From the NCBI RefSeq assembly GCF_000341735.1, contig NZ_KB455575.1:2635984-2699983 (forward strand): a DNA stretch of 64,000 nt. The letters run 5' to 3'. The position numbers were made by a program, and so were the translations under genes. How positions within the stretch are numbered: the first letter of the stretch is position 1; each line of letters opens with the position of its first letter. The notes beneath the pieces are model-generated. The model was not told the origin of the DNA. It worked only from the letters and a program-made list of their open reading frames with translations, and ran no database searches. This DNA comes from Methylotuvimicrobium buryatense 5G (GTDB lineage: Bacteria; Pseudomonadota; Gammaproteobacteria; Methylococcales; Methylomonadaceae). Of the stretch, positions 26,829 to 35,594 are shown piece after piece.

Positions 26829-27135
26829 TATACCCATCGTAGCAACAATTCCCAGTTTGAGCAGTTTCGCCGATTTTAGGGTGTGGGGTATGCCTGTCGA
26901 GGAATACCGTAAACCCATCCATCGGGGACTTGACGGTAGCGATCGAACGCCAGGGATTGGCGTGAATTCGGATTTTGCATGGAGCAAAATCTGCCCTGCT
27001 GCCGACATCCTCGCTGGCCACACCCCATACCTTTTACTCTTAGACGGTTTTTCGATCAAAAGGGAGTAGATAAGGGATCGCACACCCCGGCGCCTCCTCA
27101 GGCGCTACCGAAATTTGAAGTGCGAAAGGTATACT
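26829..27135. repeat. family A ends enclosing a family B element
   Basis: It begins TATACCCATCGTAG and ends TACCGAAATTTGAAGTGCGA-AAGGTATA, the family A ends. Between them, 26842-27033 is family B: CAATTCCCAGTTTGAGCA, GATTTTAGGGTGTGGGGTAT, then GCAAAATCTGCCCTGCTGCC and CCACACCCCATACC. This suggests B inserted into or replaced the interior of A. Reading frames through it (26653-27083) are not genes. The remaining gap to 27243 shows nothing else. Confidence 0.65.
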
Positions 27136-27243
27136 TCATGGTTAAACTGCCGAATTTAGGTTAATTGTTCCGGCTTAAGTTGGAGGCCAATCGAACTATC
27201 GCGCCCTTCCGCTCGGAAGTCTCATTGTTCTCCTTCTGGTAAA

Positions 27244-28494
27244 ATGCGCGCTTCGATTCAGTCGGCGACGAGGATAACAGTGGCAGGATACTTACCGTTT
27301 ATCGGGCGGCAATGGCCTCTTTTGGGGTTCGGGTTTTTCACGGTCTTTTGGGGGAATCTCGGACAGTCGTTTTTTTTGAGTTGGTACGGCGCCGATATCC
27401 AGCAAACACTGAGCCTTTCGGCATCCCGCTACGGCGGAATTTATGCCTTGGCCACGGTCGCGAGCGGTGCATGCATCATGCTATTGGGCGGCTTGTTGGA
27501 CAAATGGCGTATCGGTTTCGTCGCGGCGCTAATTGCCGTTACGCTGATGGCGGCCTGCGTGTCACTGTCCTTCGCCGATTCGGTACCGGCGTTGGCGGTC
27601 GGTTTTTTTCTAATACGCCTGTCCGGACAGGGCTTGATGCCCTTGACTGCGCAAACGGCAATGGCTCGTTCGTTCAATGAAAATAGAGGCAAGGCCATCA
27701 GTATCGCGCTGAGCGGCGTTCCGGCAGGAGAAGTCATCATGCCTGCGCTTGCGGTGTCATTGATTGCACTTTTCGGCTGGCGGCAAAGCTGGCTGATATG
27801 GGCGCTGAGCATTCCACTGCTATATTTGCCGTTGACCTATTGGTTTTTGCGCTGTTCGAAGACAAGTTCCAAGGAAGAGCAAATATCCGCCGATCATTCA
27901 AGTCCCGGCAAATCTGCCGGCCGGCTTGAGGTACTCAAGGACTGGCGGTTTTGGTCGACCTTGCCGGCAGTATTGTCGGGGCCTTTCATGCTCACCGGTA
28001 TTTTTATCCAACAGGGCTTCATTTTGGCACAAAAAGGCTGGAGTCCTTCCTGGCTGGCCGGCAGCTTCGTGGCTTACGGTATATTGCATTGGCTAAGCTC
28101 GATGCTGTCGGGCCTCTTGGTCGATAGTTTCAGTGCAAAACGTTTGCTGCCCTATATTATGCTACCGCTGTTTCTATCGTTAATTAGCTTGGCGTGTCTT
28201 GACGGACTATGGGTAGCACCATTATTCATGAGCTTTCTGGGCATTTCGATCGGCATGATGAATACCGTCATCAGTGCGCTTTGGTCCGAAGTGTACAGCA
28301 CCGCCAAGCAAGGTACGATTCGCTCGATGATGATGTCGCTGATGGTTCTCGCCTCTTCCGTATCGCCTTGGCTGTTCGGCTTGTTGATCGATGCCGGAGT
28401 CGACAGCTTCGGTCTTTTTATTGGCTCGGCAATCGCCGTGCTGCTGGCAGGACTATTGGTCTTGCCGGCTTATCCTCCTATAGCCCGAAAATAA
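27244..28494 (+). CDS. MFS transporter
   Basis: 416 residues with about 12 hydrophobic segments split by a hydrophilic loop near 205-230 (SKTSSKEEQISADHSSPGKS). Loop 2-3 has the MFS-like GGLLDKWRIGF. A second half starts RFWSTLPAVLSGPF. NRGKAISIALSGVPAGEVIMP resembles the monocarboxylate or nitrate/oxalate branch, but the substrate cannot be assigned. It sits in the inner membrane. The next gene, also a transporter, follows after 49 bp on the same strand. Confidence 0.85.
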   Translation: MRASIQSATRITVAGYLPFIGRQWPLLGFGFFTVFWGNLGQSFFLSWYGADIQQTLSLSASRYGGIYALATVASGACIMLLGGLLDKWRIGFVAALIAVTLMAACVSLSFADSVPALAVGFFLIRLSGQGLMPLTAQTAMARSFNENRGKAISIALSGVPAGEVIMPALAVSLIALFGWRQSWLIWALSIPLLYLPLTYWFLRCSKTSSKEEQISADHSSPGKSAGRLEVLKDWRFWSTLPAVLSGPFMLTGIFIQQGFILAQKGWSPSWLAGSFVAYGILHWLSSMLSGLLVDSFSAKRLLPYIMLPLFLSLISLACLDGLWVAPLFMSFLGISIGMMNTVISALWSEVYSTAKQGTIRSMMMSLMVLASSVSPWLFGLLIDAGVDSFGLFIGSAIAVLLAGLLVLPAYPPIARK

Positions 28495-28543
28495 GCGGAA
28501 ACAAACAAGTTCGGCAATGGCTCAGTCTGAAATGTCATAATCG

Positions 28544-29422
28544 ATGAATAAAAATTCACTTTATCTAGTTGGCGCGATTGCTACCGGTTTTATCTTTAAC
28601 CGAGGGCATGAATTCTCATTTTTAATCAAGTATCTTTTGATGATCATGTTGTTCTTTCCATTGCTGAAAGCTACCGTACCAAGGGACGCGGCCGTCTATA
28701 GCCATGCGATGAAACTATGCTTAGTCATGGCCGGGACGAGTATTGCCGCGTATTGGCTAATAAAGAGCTTGGACAGGGATCTGGCAACGATCGCTTTTTT
28801 GCTGATCGCCACGCCGACCGCGACGGCAGCGCCCATGGTAATTCGATTGCTGAACAAAAATGTGACTTATGTAATTACCGCCGTGGTCACGACAAATTTA
28901 TTAGCCGCACTGTCGTTACCGTTTATCCTGGATTTTATTCATCCCGGAGAACGTAACATTAACCCCGGCAACATGTTGCTGGCGACAATGACGGTCGTCG
29001 GCATACCGTTGGTTTTAGCCCAACTCATTAGAGCGTATCGCATTCAGTTGGCGAATAAACTCACAAAGATTAACAAGCTACCGTTTTTGATTTGGCTATT
29101 GGTTATCTACCTTGCCACGGCAAAGGCTTCCGAATATTTGTACAGCCATCACGTTCCATCTCTGATGCTCGGAAAGATTGCTCTTATTTCCCTGCTTACA
29201 TGCGGATTCAATTTTTTGATAGGCCATTATGTAGGCGGCGTAAATTACGCCGTGGAAGGCAGCCAGTCGTTAGGCCAAAAGAATACGATGTTTATGTCCT
29301 GGATCGCTCTGGAATACGTTTCCCCGCTTGCAGTCTTAGGCCCGGTTTGCTATTTGGTTTTTCAGAATCTTTATAACTCGGTCTTGTTAAGCAGGAATAA
29401 GCACCCAAAACCCGTTGGTTAA
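28544..29422 (+). CDS. BASS-like (bile acid:Na+ symporter fold) membrane protein
   Basis: 292 residues with about nine or ten hydrophobic segments. KYLLMIMLFFPLLKAT near the start and ATPTATAAPMVIRLLNKNVTY (residues 89-109) resemble the discontinuous helix of SBF/BASS carriers and arsenite or auxin-efflux-like permeases. The likely role is sodium-coupled transport of an organic anion. Substrate unknown. It lies directly after the MFS gene. Confidence 0.65.
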   Translation: MNKNSLYLVGAIATGFIFNRGHEFSFLIKYLLMIMLFFPLLKATVPRDAAVYSHAMKLCLVMAGTSIAAYWLIKSLDRDLATIAFLLIATPTATAAPMVIRLLNKNVTYVITAVVTTNLLAALSLPFILDFIHPGERNINPGNMLLATMTVVGIPLVLAQLIRAYRIQLANKLTKINKLPFLIWLLVIYLATAKASEYLYSHHVPSLMLGKIALISLLTCGFNFLIGHYVGGVNYAVEGSQSLGQKNTMFMSWIALEYVSPLAVLGPVCYLVFQNLYNSVLLSRNKHPKPVG

Positions 29423-29445
29423 TGAAGGATACAGACGGCAAAGAT

Positions 29446-29630
29446 ATAAACCTAAATTCGGCAGTTCAACCATGAAGCACATGAAGTTAACGAAGTATTT
29501 CAAAAGATTACCGAAACATTCCTGCTAACTTTTCGGGTGAGCGAAAGTAGTACACAAACGAATGACAAGTTATTGAATTAAACCTATTATTCTTCATGAT
29601 CTTGATGGTGAAATGCTTTTTTAGGATATA
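29446..29630. repeat. dispersed repeat family D, copy 2
   Basis: It starts TATAAACCTAAATTCGGCAG and ends TGAAATGCTTTTTTAGGATA-TA, with the same internal order as 5956-6138 (TTTCGGGTGAGCGAAAGT, TTCTTCATGATCTTGATGG). The ends are inverted (TATAAACCTAAA against TATATCCTAAAA), matching the ends of family E at 13070-13270 although the interiors differ. Confidence 0.72.
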
Positions 29631-29670
29631 ACTGTACCTGAGACCCGATCAAGGCGAGGCGCATTACGAA

Positions 29671-29979
29671 TTACTCTTGAACCAATATCCAGGGCTTGAC
29701 GACGACAGCCCAAACTTCCGTATTTGCTTGGTACCACGTTAAGGCTTGTTGATCGGAGACCTGTCCGACTTGCCGCGAATTTAACCACTGCTCTACCTGG
29801 TCTTTATTGTCTGAGGCTATTTGATAGGCTGCCTCGACCAAATCCAAGCCTTCTGAGACGTGAATCGCCAAACCCGATGCGAAAAAACGCTGCAACTCTC
29901 TCCAGGGGATTTGCGAGGTCTCGAGATTAAGTTTAGCTTTGGCAAGTTCGTGTTCGGCAGTTGTTAGCGTAGCTGTCAT
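29671..29979 (-). CDS. DUF2288 family protein
   Basis: 102 residues. The conserved pattern is visible: SQIPWRELQRFFASGLAIHVSEGLDLVEAAYQIASDNKDQVEQWL and the C-terminal WAVVVKPWILVQE. Members are small cytosolic proteins of unknown function common in gammaproteobacteria and cyanobacteria. It lies between a family D repeat and a family A repeat. Confidence 0.8.
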   Translation of the reverse strand: MTATLTTAEHELAKAKLNLETSQIPWRELQRFFASGLAIHVSEGLDLVEAAYQIASDNKDQVEQWLNSRQVGQVSDQQALTWYQANTEVWAVVVKPWILVQE

Positions 29980-30024
29980 AAGATCGAATATTCAAGATAG
30001 AATTGAATTAATCGCAATCGCGAT

Positions 30025-30183
30025 ATACCTTTCGCACTTCAAATTTCGGCAGTGCCGGAGGAGGCCTCGGGGTGCTCGGTAAAGGCTTTGCCAGCATGGA
30101 GCTGGCATAGAGCCTACATGGACGTATTCACGGCGTCCTTTGACGGGCACCCCGAGGCCGAATTTTCATCTACGATGAGTATA
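30025..30183. repeat. dispersed repeat family A, full copy
   Basis: Left end TATACCTTTCGCACTTCAAA-TTTCGGC, right end GCCGAATTTTCATCTACGAT-GAGTATA, with the internal pairs GAGGCCTCGGGGTGCTCGG and CACCCCGAGGCC and the core GGACGTATTCACGGCGTCC at 30112-30138. Near-complete inverted symmetry would give a long hairpin. It fills the gap before the TPR-like gene. Confidence 0.75.
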
Positions 30184-30301
30184 AATTAATGATGTAGTCG
30201 AAAAATCAAGCTGTTATTCTATACCATTTATAACGAAGCGTCGCCCGCTTAACCTACCGGTTTTTAGATTGCGAACGCACAAACATAGCGAGGATATTTT
30301 T

Positions 30302-31075
30302 ATGATCGGATCTTTTTTTCGTAAATCCAAATTAAAAGCGGCTATCAGTCATGTCAATAAAGCCCGAAAAAGAGAAGGCGCTGAGGCGGACCATCATTTC
30401 GACAGCGCTTATAAAGGTTTTAGCGAGGTAATCGATAAGGATCTACTGTTTACCGAAACCTTATACAACTGGGGCTTTGCGCTGTTGCATCAAGCCAAAA
30501 CGAAATCCGGCGACGAAGCAGTCAAACTTTACCAGGATGCTATCGAAAAATTTTCATTTTGCCGCATGATCAATGCCGATTCATTGGGCGCGGCAATCGA
30601 CGGCGGCGTCGTCTATATGGACTTGGCGCGGCTAAAAGGCGCAGCGCCGAAAGACTCCCTGTACGACAATGCATTAGCGTTGTTTCAGGAAGCGAACCGG
30701 ATACAATCGGGCTCGGCATCCTATAATCTGGCTTGTATTCATGCGCTACGCAACGACCAAGAAGCGTGTTTGAGCGCACTGGAAGATTCACGCGACCACG
30801 GCAGTTTGCCGTCGGTCGACGACATTCTCGCCGATTCCGATCTCGATAACATGAAATCGCATCATTGGTTTATCGATTTTGTCGAGTCCTTGAAAGTGCC
30901 AGAGGAACCGGAACCGACTCCCGAAGAAAAAACATCCGAACCGGAAGTCGAAGCATCTTCGCAGCAGCCCGCAGCCGAAACAAAAGAACCGATCGCCGAA
31001 CCGGAAAAAGCTGTCCCAGTCCAGGAAGAACCCGCTACCGTCGAAACACCGACTGAGGAAGAAGACAAAAAATAA
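30302..31075 (+). CDS. TPR-like protein with acidic Pro/Glu-rich tail
   Basis: 257 residues from ATG at 30302, preceded by GCGAGG; the frame continues 11 codons upstream without a better start. Residues 1-190 form helical repeats with TPR-like spacing (LYNWGFALLHQA, AAIDGGVVYMDLARL, ASYNLACIHALRNDQEACLSAL). Residues 200-257 are low-complexity E, P, T and A. The pattern suggests a scaffold with a disordered tail. No signal peptide. Function unknown. Confidence 0.7.
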   Translation: MIGSFFRKSKLKAAISHVNKARKREGAEADHHFDSAYKGFSEVIDKDLLFTETLYNWGFALLHQAKTKSGDEAVKLYQDAIEKFSFCRMINADSLGAAIDGGVVYMDLARLKGAAPKDSLYDNALALFQEANRIQSGSASYNLACIHALRNDQEACLSALEDSRDHGSLPSVDDILADSDLDNMKSHHWFIDFVESLKVPEEPEPTPEEKTSEPEVEASSQQPAAETKEPIAEPEKAVPVQEEPATVETPTEEEDKK

Positions 31076-31798
31076 TCTCTATCAACACATCTTGTGACCG
31101 GTTCGGAACAACACGCGCGAATTGCTCTGAACCGTTCACATCTAAGGGTGAATGTGACCCTTAAATTGGCTACGTTCGCGTTTATATTTGAAGTAAACAC
31201 TACACCACCAATCTCTAAACTTGAAGACTGTAGGTTACACTGTGTGCACCGCAGAAAACCCACCCGTAGCTTAACGTGCTCTCATGTTTTGTCTTTTCCG
31301 TCATCAGTTACGCACAGCGGACCTAAAATCACCTCTGAAAATGCGCTCATCAACCTCTGAGACATACAACCATTCAACGCGCTTCTTTTGTAACCGCGAG
31401 ATTAATACCAGTCCTGACACAAGGAGTGGGTAGGCACTACATTTGTTAAAGCTGGTTTTAGCCCGGCACAAGTCCGAAATTACACACCGAATCAATTTAT
31501 GCCGATTCAGGCGTGGAAATTGCATCACTGTTGTTACAGCAGTCGTATGATGATTTATCGCATGCCAAAATGATCGAAAATAAACGGAGATATCAAAAGC
31601 ACTATGATATCGCGCTAATCCGAAAGTCATTAACTCGCTCCATCTTTGTGCGCAGGCACCAAAATAGAGCGAACCGTTTCAGCGCATTACCCGTTTTGAT
31701 TTAGCATCATACGCCCGAAAAGTATTCGCCGCTGCTCGTTTCGTTTTTCGCTATACCCGGAAATCGGCTCAATCGAATAGGCTTTATAGGATAATATC
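31076..31798. other. 723-bp gap without a supported gene
   Basis: Short reading frames (31304-31630, 31513-31704) show no recognisable sequence. Unlike other gaps it carries none of the repeat families found elsewhere in the window. The last 60 bases should hold the promoter and ribosome site (TAGGATAATATCATG) of the transglutaminase gene. It may be gene debris. Confidence 0.45.
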
Positions 31799-34700
31799 AT
31801 GACAATTCGCGTGGCCATCAGTCACAAAACCGCTTATCTCTTCGACCGCGCCGTCTCGTTGTCGCCCCATGTGTTTCGCCTGAGACCGGCAGTGCATTCG
31901 AGAACTCCCATCAAGGGTTATTCGCTGCGTATCGAGCCCGAAGATCATTTCATCAATTGGCAGCAGGACCCGTTCGGAAATATTCTGGCTAGGGTCGTGT
32001 TTCCGAAAAAAACACGGTCGCTCAAAGTTGAAGTGGAAGTAATCGCCGACATGACGGTTATTAACCCATTCGATTTTTTTGTCGAGGAATATGCGCAAAA
32101 ATTTCCTTTTCAATACGATAAACAATTGGCCCGGGAACTGACGCCTTTTTTGGAAGTGACCGAAGACGGCCCTTTATTAAAACAATGGGTGGCCGATTTT
32201 GATTTGACGCCACGTAACATCAACGATTTTTTGGTCGATTTAAATCGCAAGGTCTTCAAGGATGTCAGCTATAACATTCGCATGGAACCCGGCATTCAAA
32301 CGCCCGAACAAACGCTCGAAAAACGCAACGGTTCGTGCCGCGATTCAGGTTGGCTATTGGTTCAGATTCTAAGGCATCTAGGACTCGCCGCGCGCTTCGT
32401 CTCCGGCTATCTGGTGCAATTGACCGCCGACATGAAATCGCTCGACGGGCCGTCCGGACCCGAACACGATTTTACCGACTTACATGCTTGGGCCGAGGTT
32501 TACGTCCCGGGAGCTGGATGGATCGGCCTCGACCCGACCTCCGGATTATTGGCCGGCGAAGGACATATTCCGCTAGCTTGCACGCCCGATCCGGTCAGCG
32601 CGGCGCCGGTCACCGGCGCGACCGACAAGTGCGAAGTCGAATTCGAATTCAGCAATACGGTCACGCGCCTACACGAAGACCCGCGTGTCACGAAGCCTTA
32701 TACCGACGAGCAATGGTATTTTATCGATGCGCTCGGCCAACAAGTCGACGCGCAATTGCTGCAAGACGACGTGCGCTTGACGATGGGCGGCGAGCCGACC
32801 TTCGTGTCGATCGACGACATGGAAGGCGCGGAATGGAATACGCGTGCGGACGGTCCGCATAAACGCGAGCGCGCCCAAGCCTTGACCAAGCGTTTGCGCG
32901 ACGTGTTCGCGCCGGGCGCGATGTTGCATTACGGCCAAGGCAAATGGTACCCAGGCGAACCTTTGCCGCGTTGGCAATACGGTATCTTTTGGCGCAAGGA
33001 CGGCACGCCGATTTGGCGCAACCCTGAATTATTAGCCGATATCAAAATCGATTACGGACATGGGCCAGAGCACGCCAGGCAATTCATCGAACACCTGACC
33101 GGCCGTTTAGGTTTGACGGGCAAACACATTTCCCCGGCCTACGAAGACGTTTTTTATCACCTTTGGCAAGAAGAGATGCTGCCGGTCAATATCGACCCGC
33201 TGCAGTATCGCTTAAAAGATCCGGTCGAACGCAAAACGCTGGCTAAATTATTGGATACCGGCTTAAATCAGCCGGCCGGTTTCGCGCTACCGGTTAAATG
33301 GAATTGGAGCAAACAATCCTGGCAAAGCGGTCCATGGCAATTCAAACGCGATCAGTTGTTTTTGATTCCGGGTAATTCGCCAATGGGTCTACGCATGCCT
33401 CTCGATAGCTTGCCGTGGATCGCTCCGGAAAAACGCGAAATAACCCATGAACGCAGTTTGTTCGAGACGCTGCCGGAACTGGGCGATTATTACGGCGAAG
33501 TCGCACAGCGATATAGCCATTTTGAACAAATCGGGGCTATCCATCCGGAAATCCAAGAACAAAGCCCGCCTGCCGACGACAAGGACATCGATCTCATAGA
33601 AGTGCCTCATACCGCAATATGCGTCGAGGCTCGCGAAGGACGGGTCCATGTATTTCTGCCGCCTTTGACGATGCTCGAGCATTACCTGGAATTGATCGCG
33701 GCAATCGAAGCGACCGCCGACCAATTGTCGATTCCTGTCGTACTCGAGGGCTATGAGCCCCCGCGCGATTACCGAATCGAACGTTTGATGGTCACCCCCG
33801 ACCCCGGCGTCATCGAAGTCAATATCCATCCATCCCGAAGCTGGAAGCAATTGGCCGACAATACGCATATTCTGTACGATCAGGCGCGCCAAGTCCGCTT
33901 GGGTACCGAAAAATTCATGCTGGACGGGCGCCATACCGGCACCGGCGGCGGGAATCACATCACGATCGGCGGCGAAACGCCGGCCGATAGTCCTTTGCTA
34001 CGCCGGCCCGATGTATTGCGTAGCTTGATCACTTATTGGCAACATCATCCGGGGCTATCGTATTTATTCTCCGGTATGTTCATCGGTCCGACCAGCCAAG
34101 CGCCGCGTGTCGACGAAGGCCGCGATGAAAAGCTTTATGAACTGGAGATCGCGTTTCAACAAATCCCCGAAGGCGAAGCGCCTTCGCCATGGTTGATCGA
34201 TCGCTTGCTGCGGCATTTGCTGACCGATATTACCGGCAACACACACCGAAGCGAGTTTTGTATCGATAAACTGTATTCGCCGGACAGCGCTTCCGGACGT
34301 CTCGGTATATTGGAACTGCGCGCCTTCGAAATGCCTCCGCATGAGCGCATGGCGCTGGTTCAAGCCTTATTGCTGCGCTCGCTCGTTGCTTGGTTTTGGC
34401 GCGAACCTTACCGGCATAAATTAGTTCGCTGGGGCACCGAACTGCACGACCGTTTTTTATTGCCGCATTATGTCAGAGAAGACATGCGCCAAGTCGTCGA
34501 CGATTTACAACGCGCCGGCTACCCGTTTCAATTGGACTGGTTCGACCCCTTCTTAGAATTCCGCTTTCCGCATTACGGCAATACGGTCGTCGAAGGCATC
34601 GATTTGGAACTGCGTTTTGCGATCGAACCTTGGCATGTTCTGGGCGAGGAAGTCAGCAATACCGGCACGGCGCGTTTCGTCGATTCGTCGGTCGAACGAT

Positions 34701-35182
34701 TGCAAGTAAAGGTAACCGGATTGACCGGTTCGCGTTATGTGTTGGCTTGTAACGGAAGGCATGTTCCGCTCAGAAATACCGGGCGTAAAGACGAGTTCGT
34801 TGCCGGAATCCGCTACCGGGCCTGGCAGCCGCCATCGGCGTTGCATCCGACCATAAGCCCGCATACGCCACTGGTATTCGATATCATCGACACTTGGAAC
34901 GGGCGCGCGGTCGGCGGTTGCACTTATTATGTCGCCCACCCGGGCGGCCGCAGTTACGAGACCTTCCCTGTCAATGCCTATGAGGCCGAGGCCAGAAGGA
35001 TTACCCGTTTCTGGAATTACGGCCATACGCCGGGCGAGATTGAAAGGCCGCCGGTCATTTTGCCGTCCGATAGCGGGGTCAGTTTCATACCTCATAAGGA
35101 CCCGCCAAGACCGATGGCGCCACCGCCCGAGGAGCCTAATAAAGAATATCCGTACACGCTCGATTTAAGACGGCGATATTAG
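31799..35182 (+). CDS. transglutaminase-like / DUF2126 protein
   Basis: 1127 residues. Residues 1-80 are the bacterial transglutaminase N-terminal beta domain, 150-260 the transglutaminase core with catalytic C180 (NGSCRDSG), H229 (DLHAWAEV) and D245 (GLDPTSG). Residues ~310-1120 are DUF2126, starting DDVRLTMGGEPTFVSIDDMEG and including GTGGGNHITIGG and the C-terminal LDWFDPFLEFRFPHYG. No signal peptide, so cytosolic. Family members are always found with ATP-grasp/alpha-E proteins and a second transglutaminase, as here. The set is proposed to make or trim an amide-linked peptide, but no product is known. Confidence 0.88.
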   Translation: MTIRVAISHKTAYLFDRAVSLSPHVFRLRPAVHSRTPIKGYSLRIEPEDHFINWQQDPFGNILARVVFPKKTRSLKVEVEVIADMTVINPFDFFVEEYAQKFPFQYDKQLARELTPFLEVTEDGPLLKQWVADFDLTPRNINDFLVDLNRKVFKDVSYNIRMEPGIQTPEQTLEKRNGSCRDSGWLLVQILRHLGLAARFVSGYLVQLTADMKSLDGPSGPEHDFTDLHAWAEVYVPGAGWIGLDPTSGLLAGEGHIPLACTPDPVSAAPVTGATDKCEVEFEFSNTVTRLHEDPRVTKPYTDEQWYFIDALGQQVDAQLLQDDVRLTMGGEPTFVSIDDMEGAEWNTRADGPHKRERAQALTKRLRDVFAPGAMLHYGQGKWYPGEPLPRWQYGIFWRKDGTPIWRNPELLADIKIDYGHGPEHARQFIEHLTGRLGLTGKHISPAYEDVFYHLWQEEMLPVNIDPLQYRLKDPVERKTLAKLLDTGLNQPAGFALPVKWNWSKQSWQSGPWQFKRDQLFLIPGNSPMGLRMPLDSLPWIAPEKREITHERSLFETLPELGDYYGEVAQRYSHFEQIGAIHPEIQEQSPPADDKDIDLIEVPHTAICVEAREGRVHVFLPPLTMLEHYLELIAAIEATADQLSIPVVLEGYEPPRDYRIERLMVTPDPGVIEVNIHPSRSWKQLADNTHILYDQARQVRLGTEKFMLDGRHTGTGGGNHITIGGETPADSPLLRRPDVLRSLITYWQHHPGLSYLFSGMFIGPTSQAPRVDEGRDEKLYELEIAFQQIPEGEAPSPWLIDRLLRHLLTDITGNTHRSEFCIDKLYSPDSASGRLGILELRAFEMPPHERMALVQALLLRSLVAWFWREPYRHKLVRWGTELHDRFLLPHYVREDMRQVVDDLQRAGYPFQLDWFDPFLEFRFPHYGNTVVEGIDLELRFAIEPWHVLGEEVSNTGTARFVDSSVERLQVKVTGLTGSRYVLACNGRHVPLRNTGRKDEFVAGIRYRAWQPPSALHPTISPHTPLVFDIIDTWNGRAVGGCTYYVAHPGGRSYETFPVNAYEAEARRITRFWNYGHTPGEIERPPVILPSDSGVSFIPHKDPPRPMAPPPEEPNKEYPYTLDLRRRY

Positions 35183-35594
35183 GATAGCGAGTGTTGGATG
35201 TGTTCAAGAACAAAGCAATAATCACCATGAAGCTCATGAAGACAATGAAGAAAAAGACTATAAGATCAACAGTGTAATTTTTCATGTCGCTTCATGATCT
35301 TACTGTGAAAGTTCGCGGATTTGAAATCTTAATCTAGTTTTTCGATATTCAACACAATGCCGGTTCCGAAGAGGGGGCGGTTGCTCGATCGACAGGCGTC
35401 GGCGGCAGGGAGCTGCCGTCGAGCCTACATGGACGTATTCACGGCGTCCTGTCGGGCGAGTGACCGCACCCTCTCCACCAGAGAACTTTCATTTGCCGAG
35501 ACGATGGCTAGACCTTCATGAACGATATGGTGAAATAATTTTTTCCAGGATACTGTAACGGAGCCTTTGTGACCCGACTCGATCGAATTAGCCT
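35183..35594. other. gap between DUF2126 and ATP-grasp genes
   Basis: Most of it is a family C repeat (35303-35490). A piece resembling family D (CACCATGAAGCTCATGAAGA and TTCATGATCTTACTG) precedes it. No gene. The two flanking genes may still share a transcript. Confidence 0.5.
35303..35490. repeat. dispersed repeat family C, copy 1
   Basis: It opens CTGTGAAAGTTCG, contains ATGCCGGTTCCGAAGAGGG, GACAGGCGTCGGCGGCAGGG, the core GGACGTATTCACGGCGTCC at 35423-35449 and CCTGTCGGGCGAGTGACCGC, and closes GAGAACTTTCA. Terminal TGAAAGTTC/GAACTTTCA are inverted. Other copies are at 46339-46630 and 59589-59790. Confidence 0.72.

Noticed and set aside
26653-27083. Two reading frames on the minus strand of 106-122 residues
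   Set aside because: They cross the GGDEF 3' end antisense and then repeat DNA; the repeated segments (HPIRHTLK-like translations) recur at 60646-60942.
31513-31704. 63-residue reading frame before the transglutaminase gene
   Set aside because: No ribosome site, no recognisable sequence and overlap with an opposite frame; not supported.
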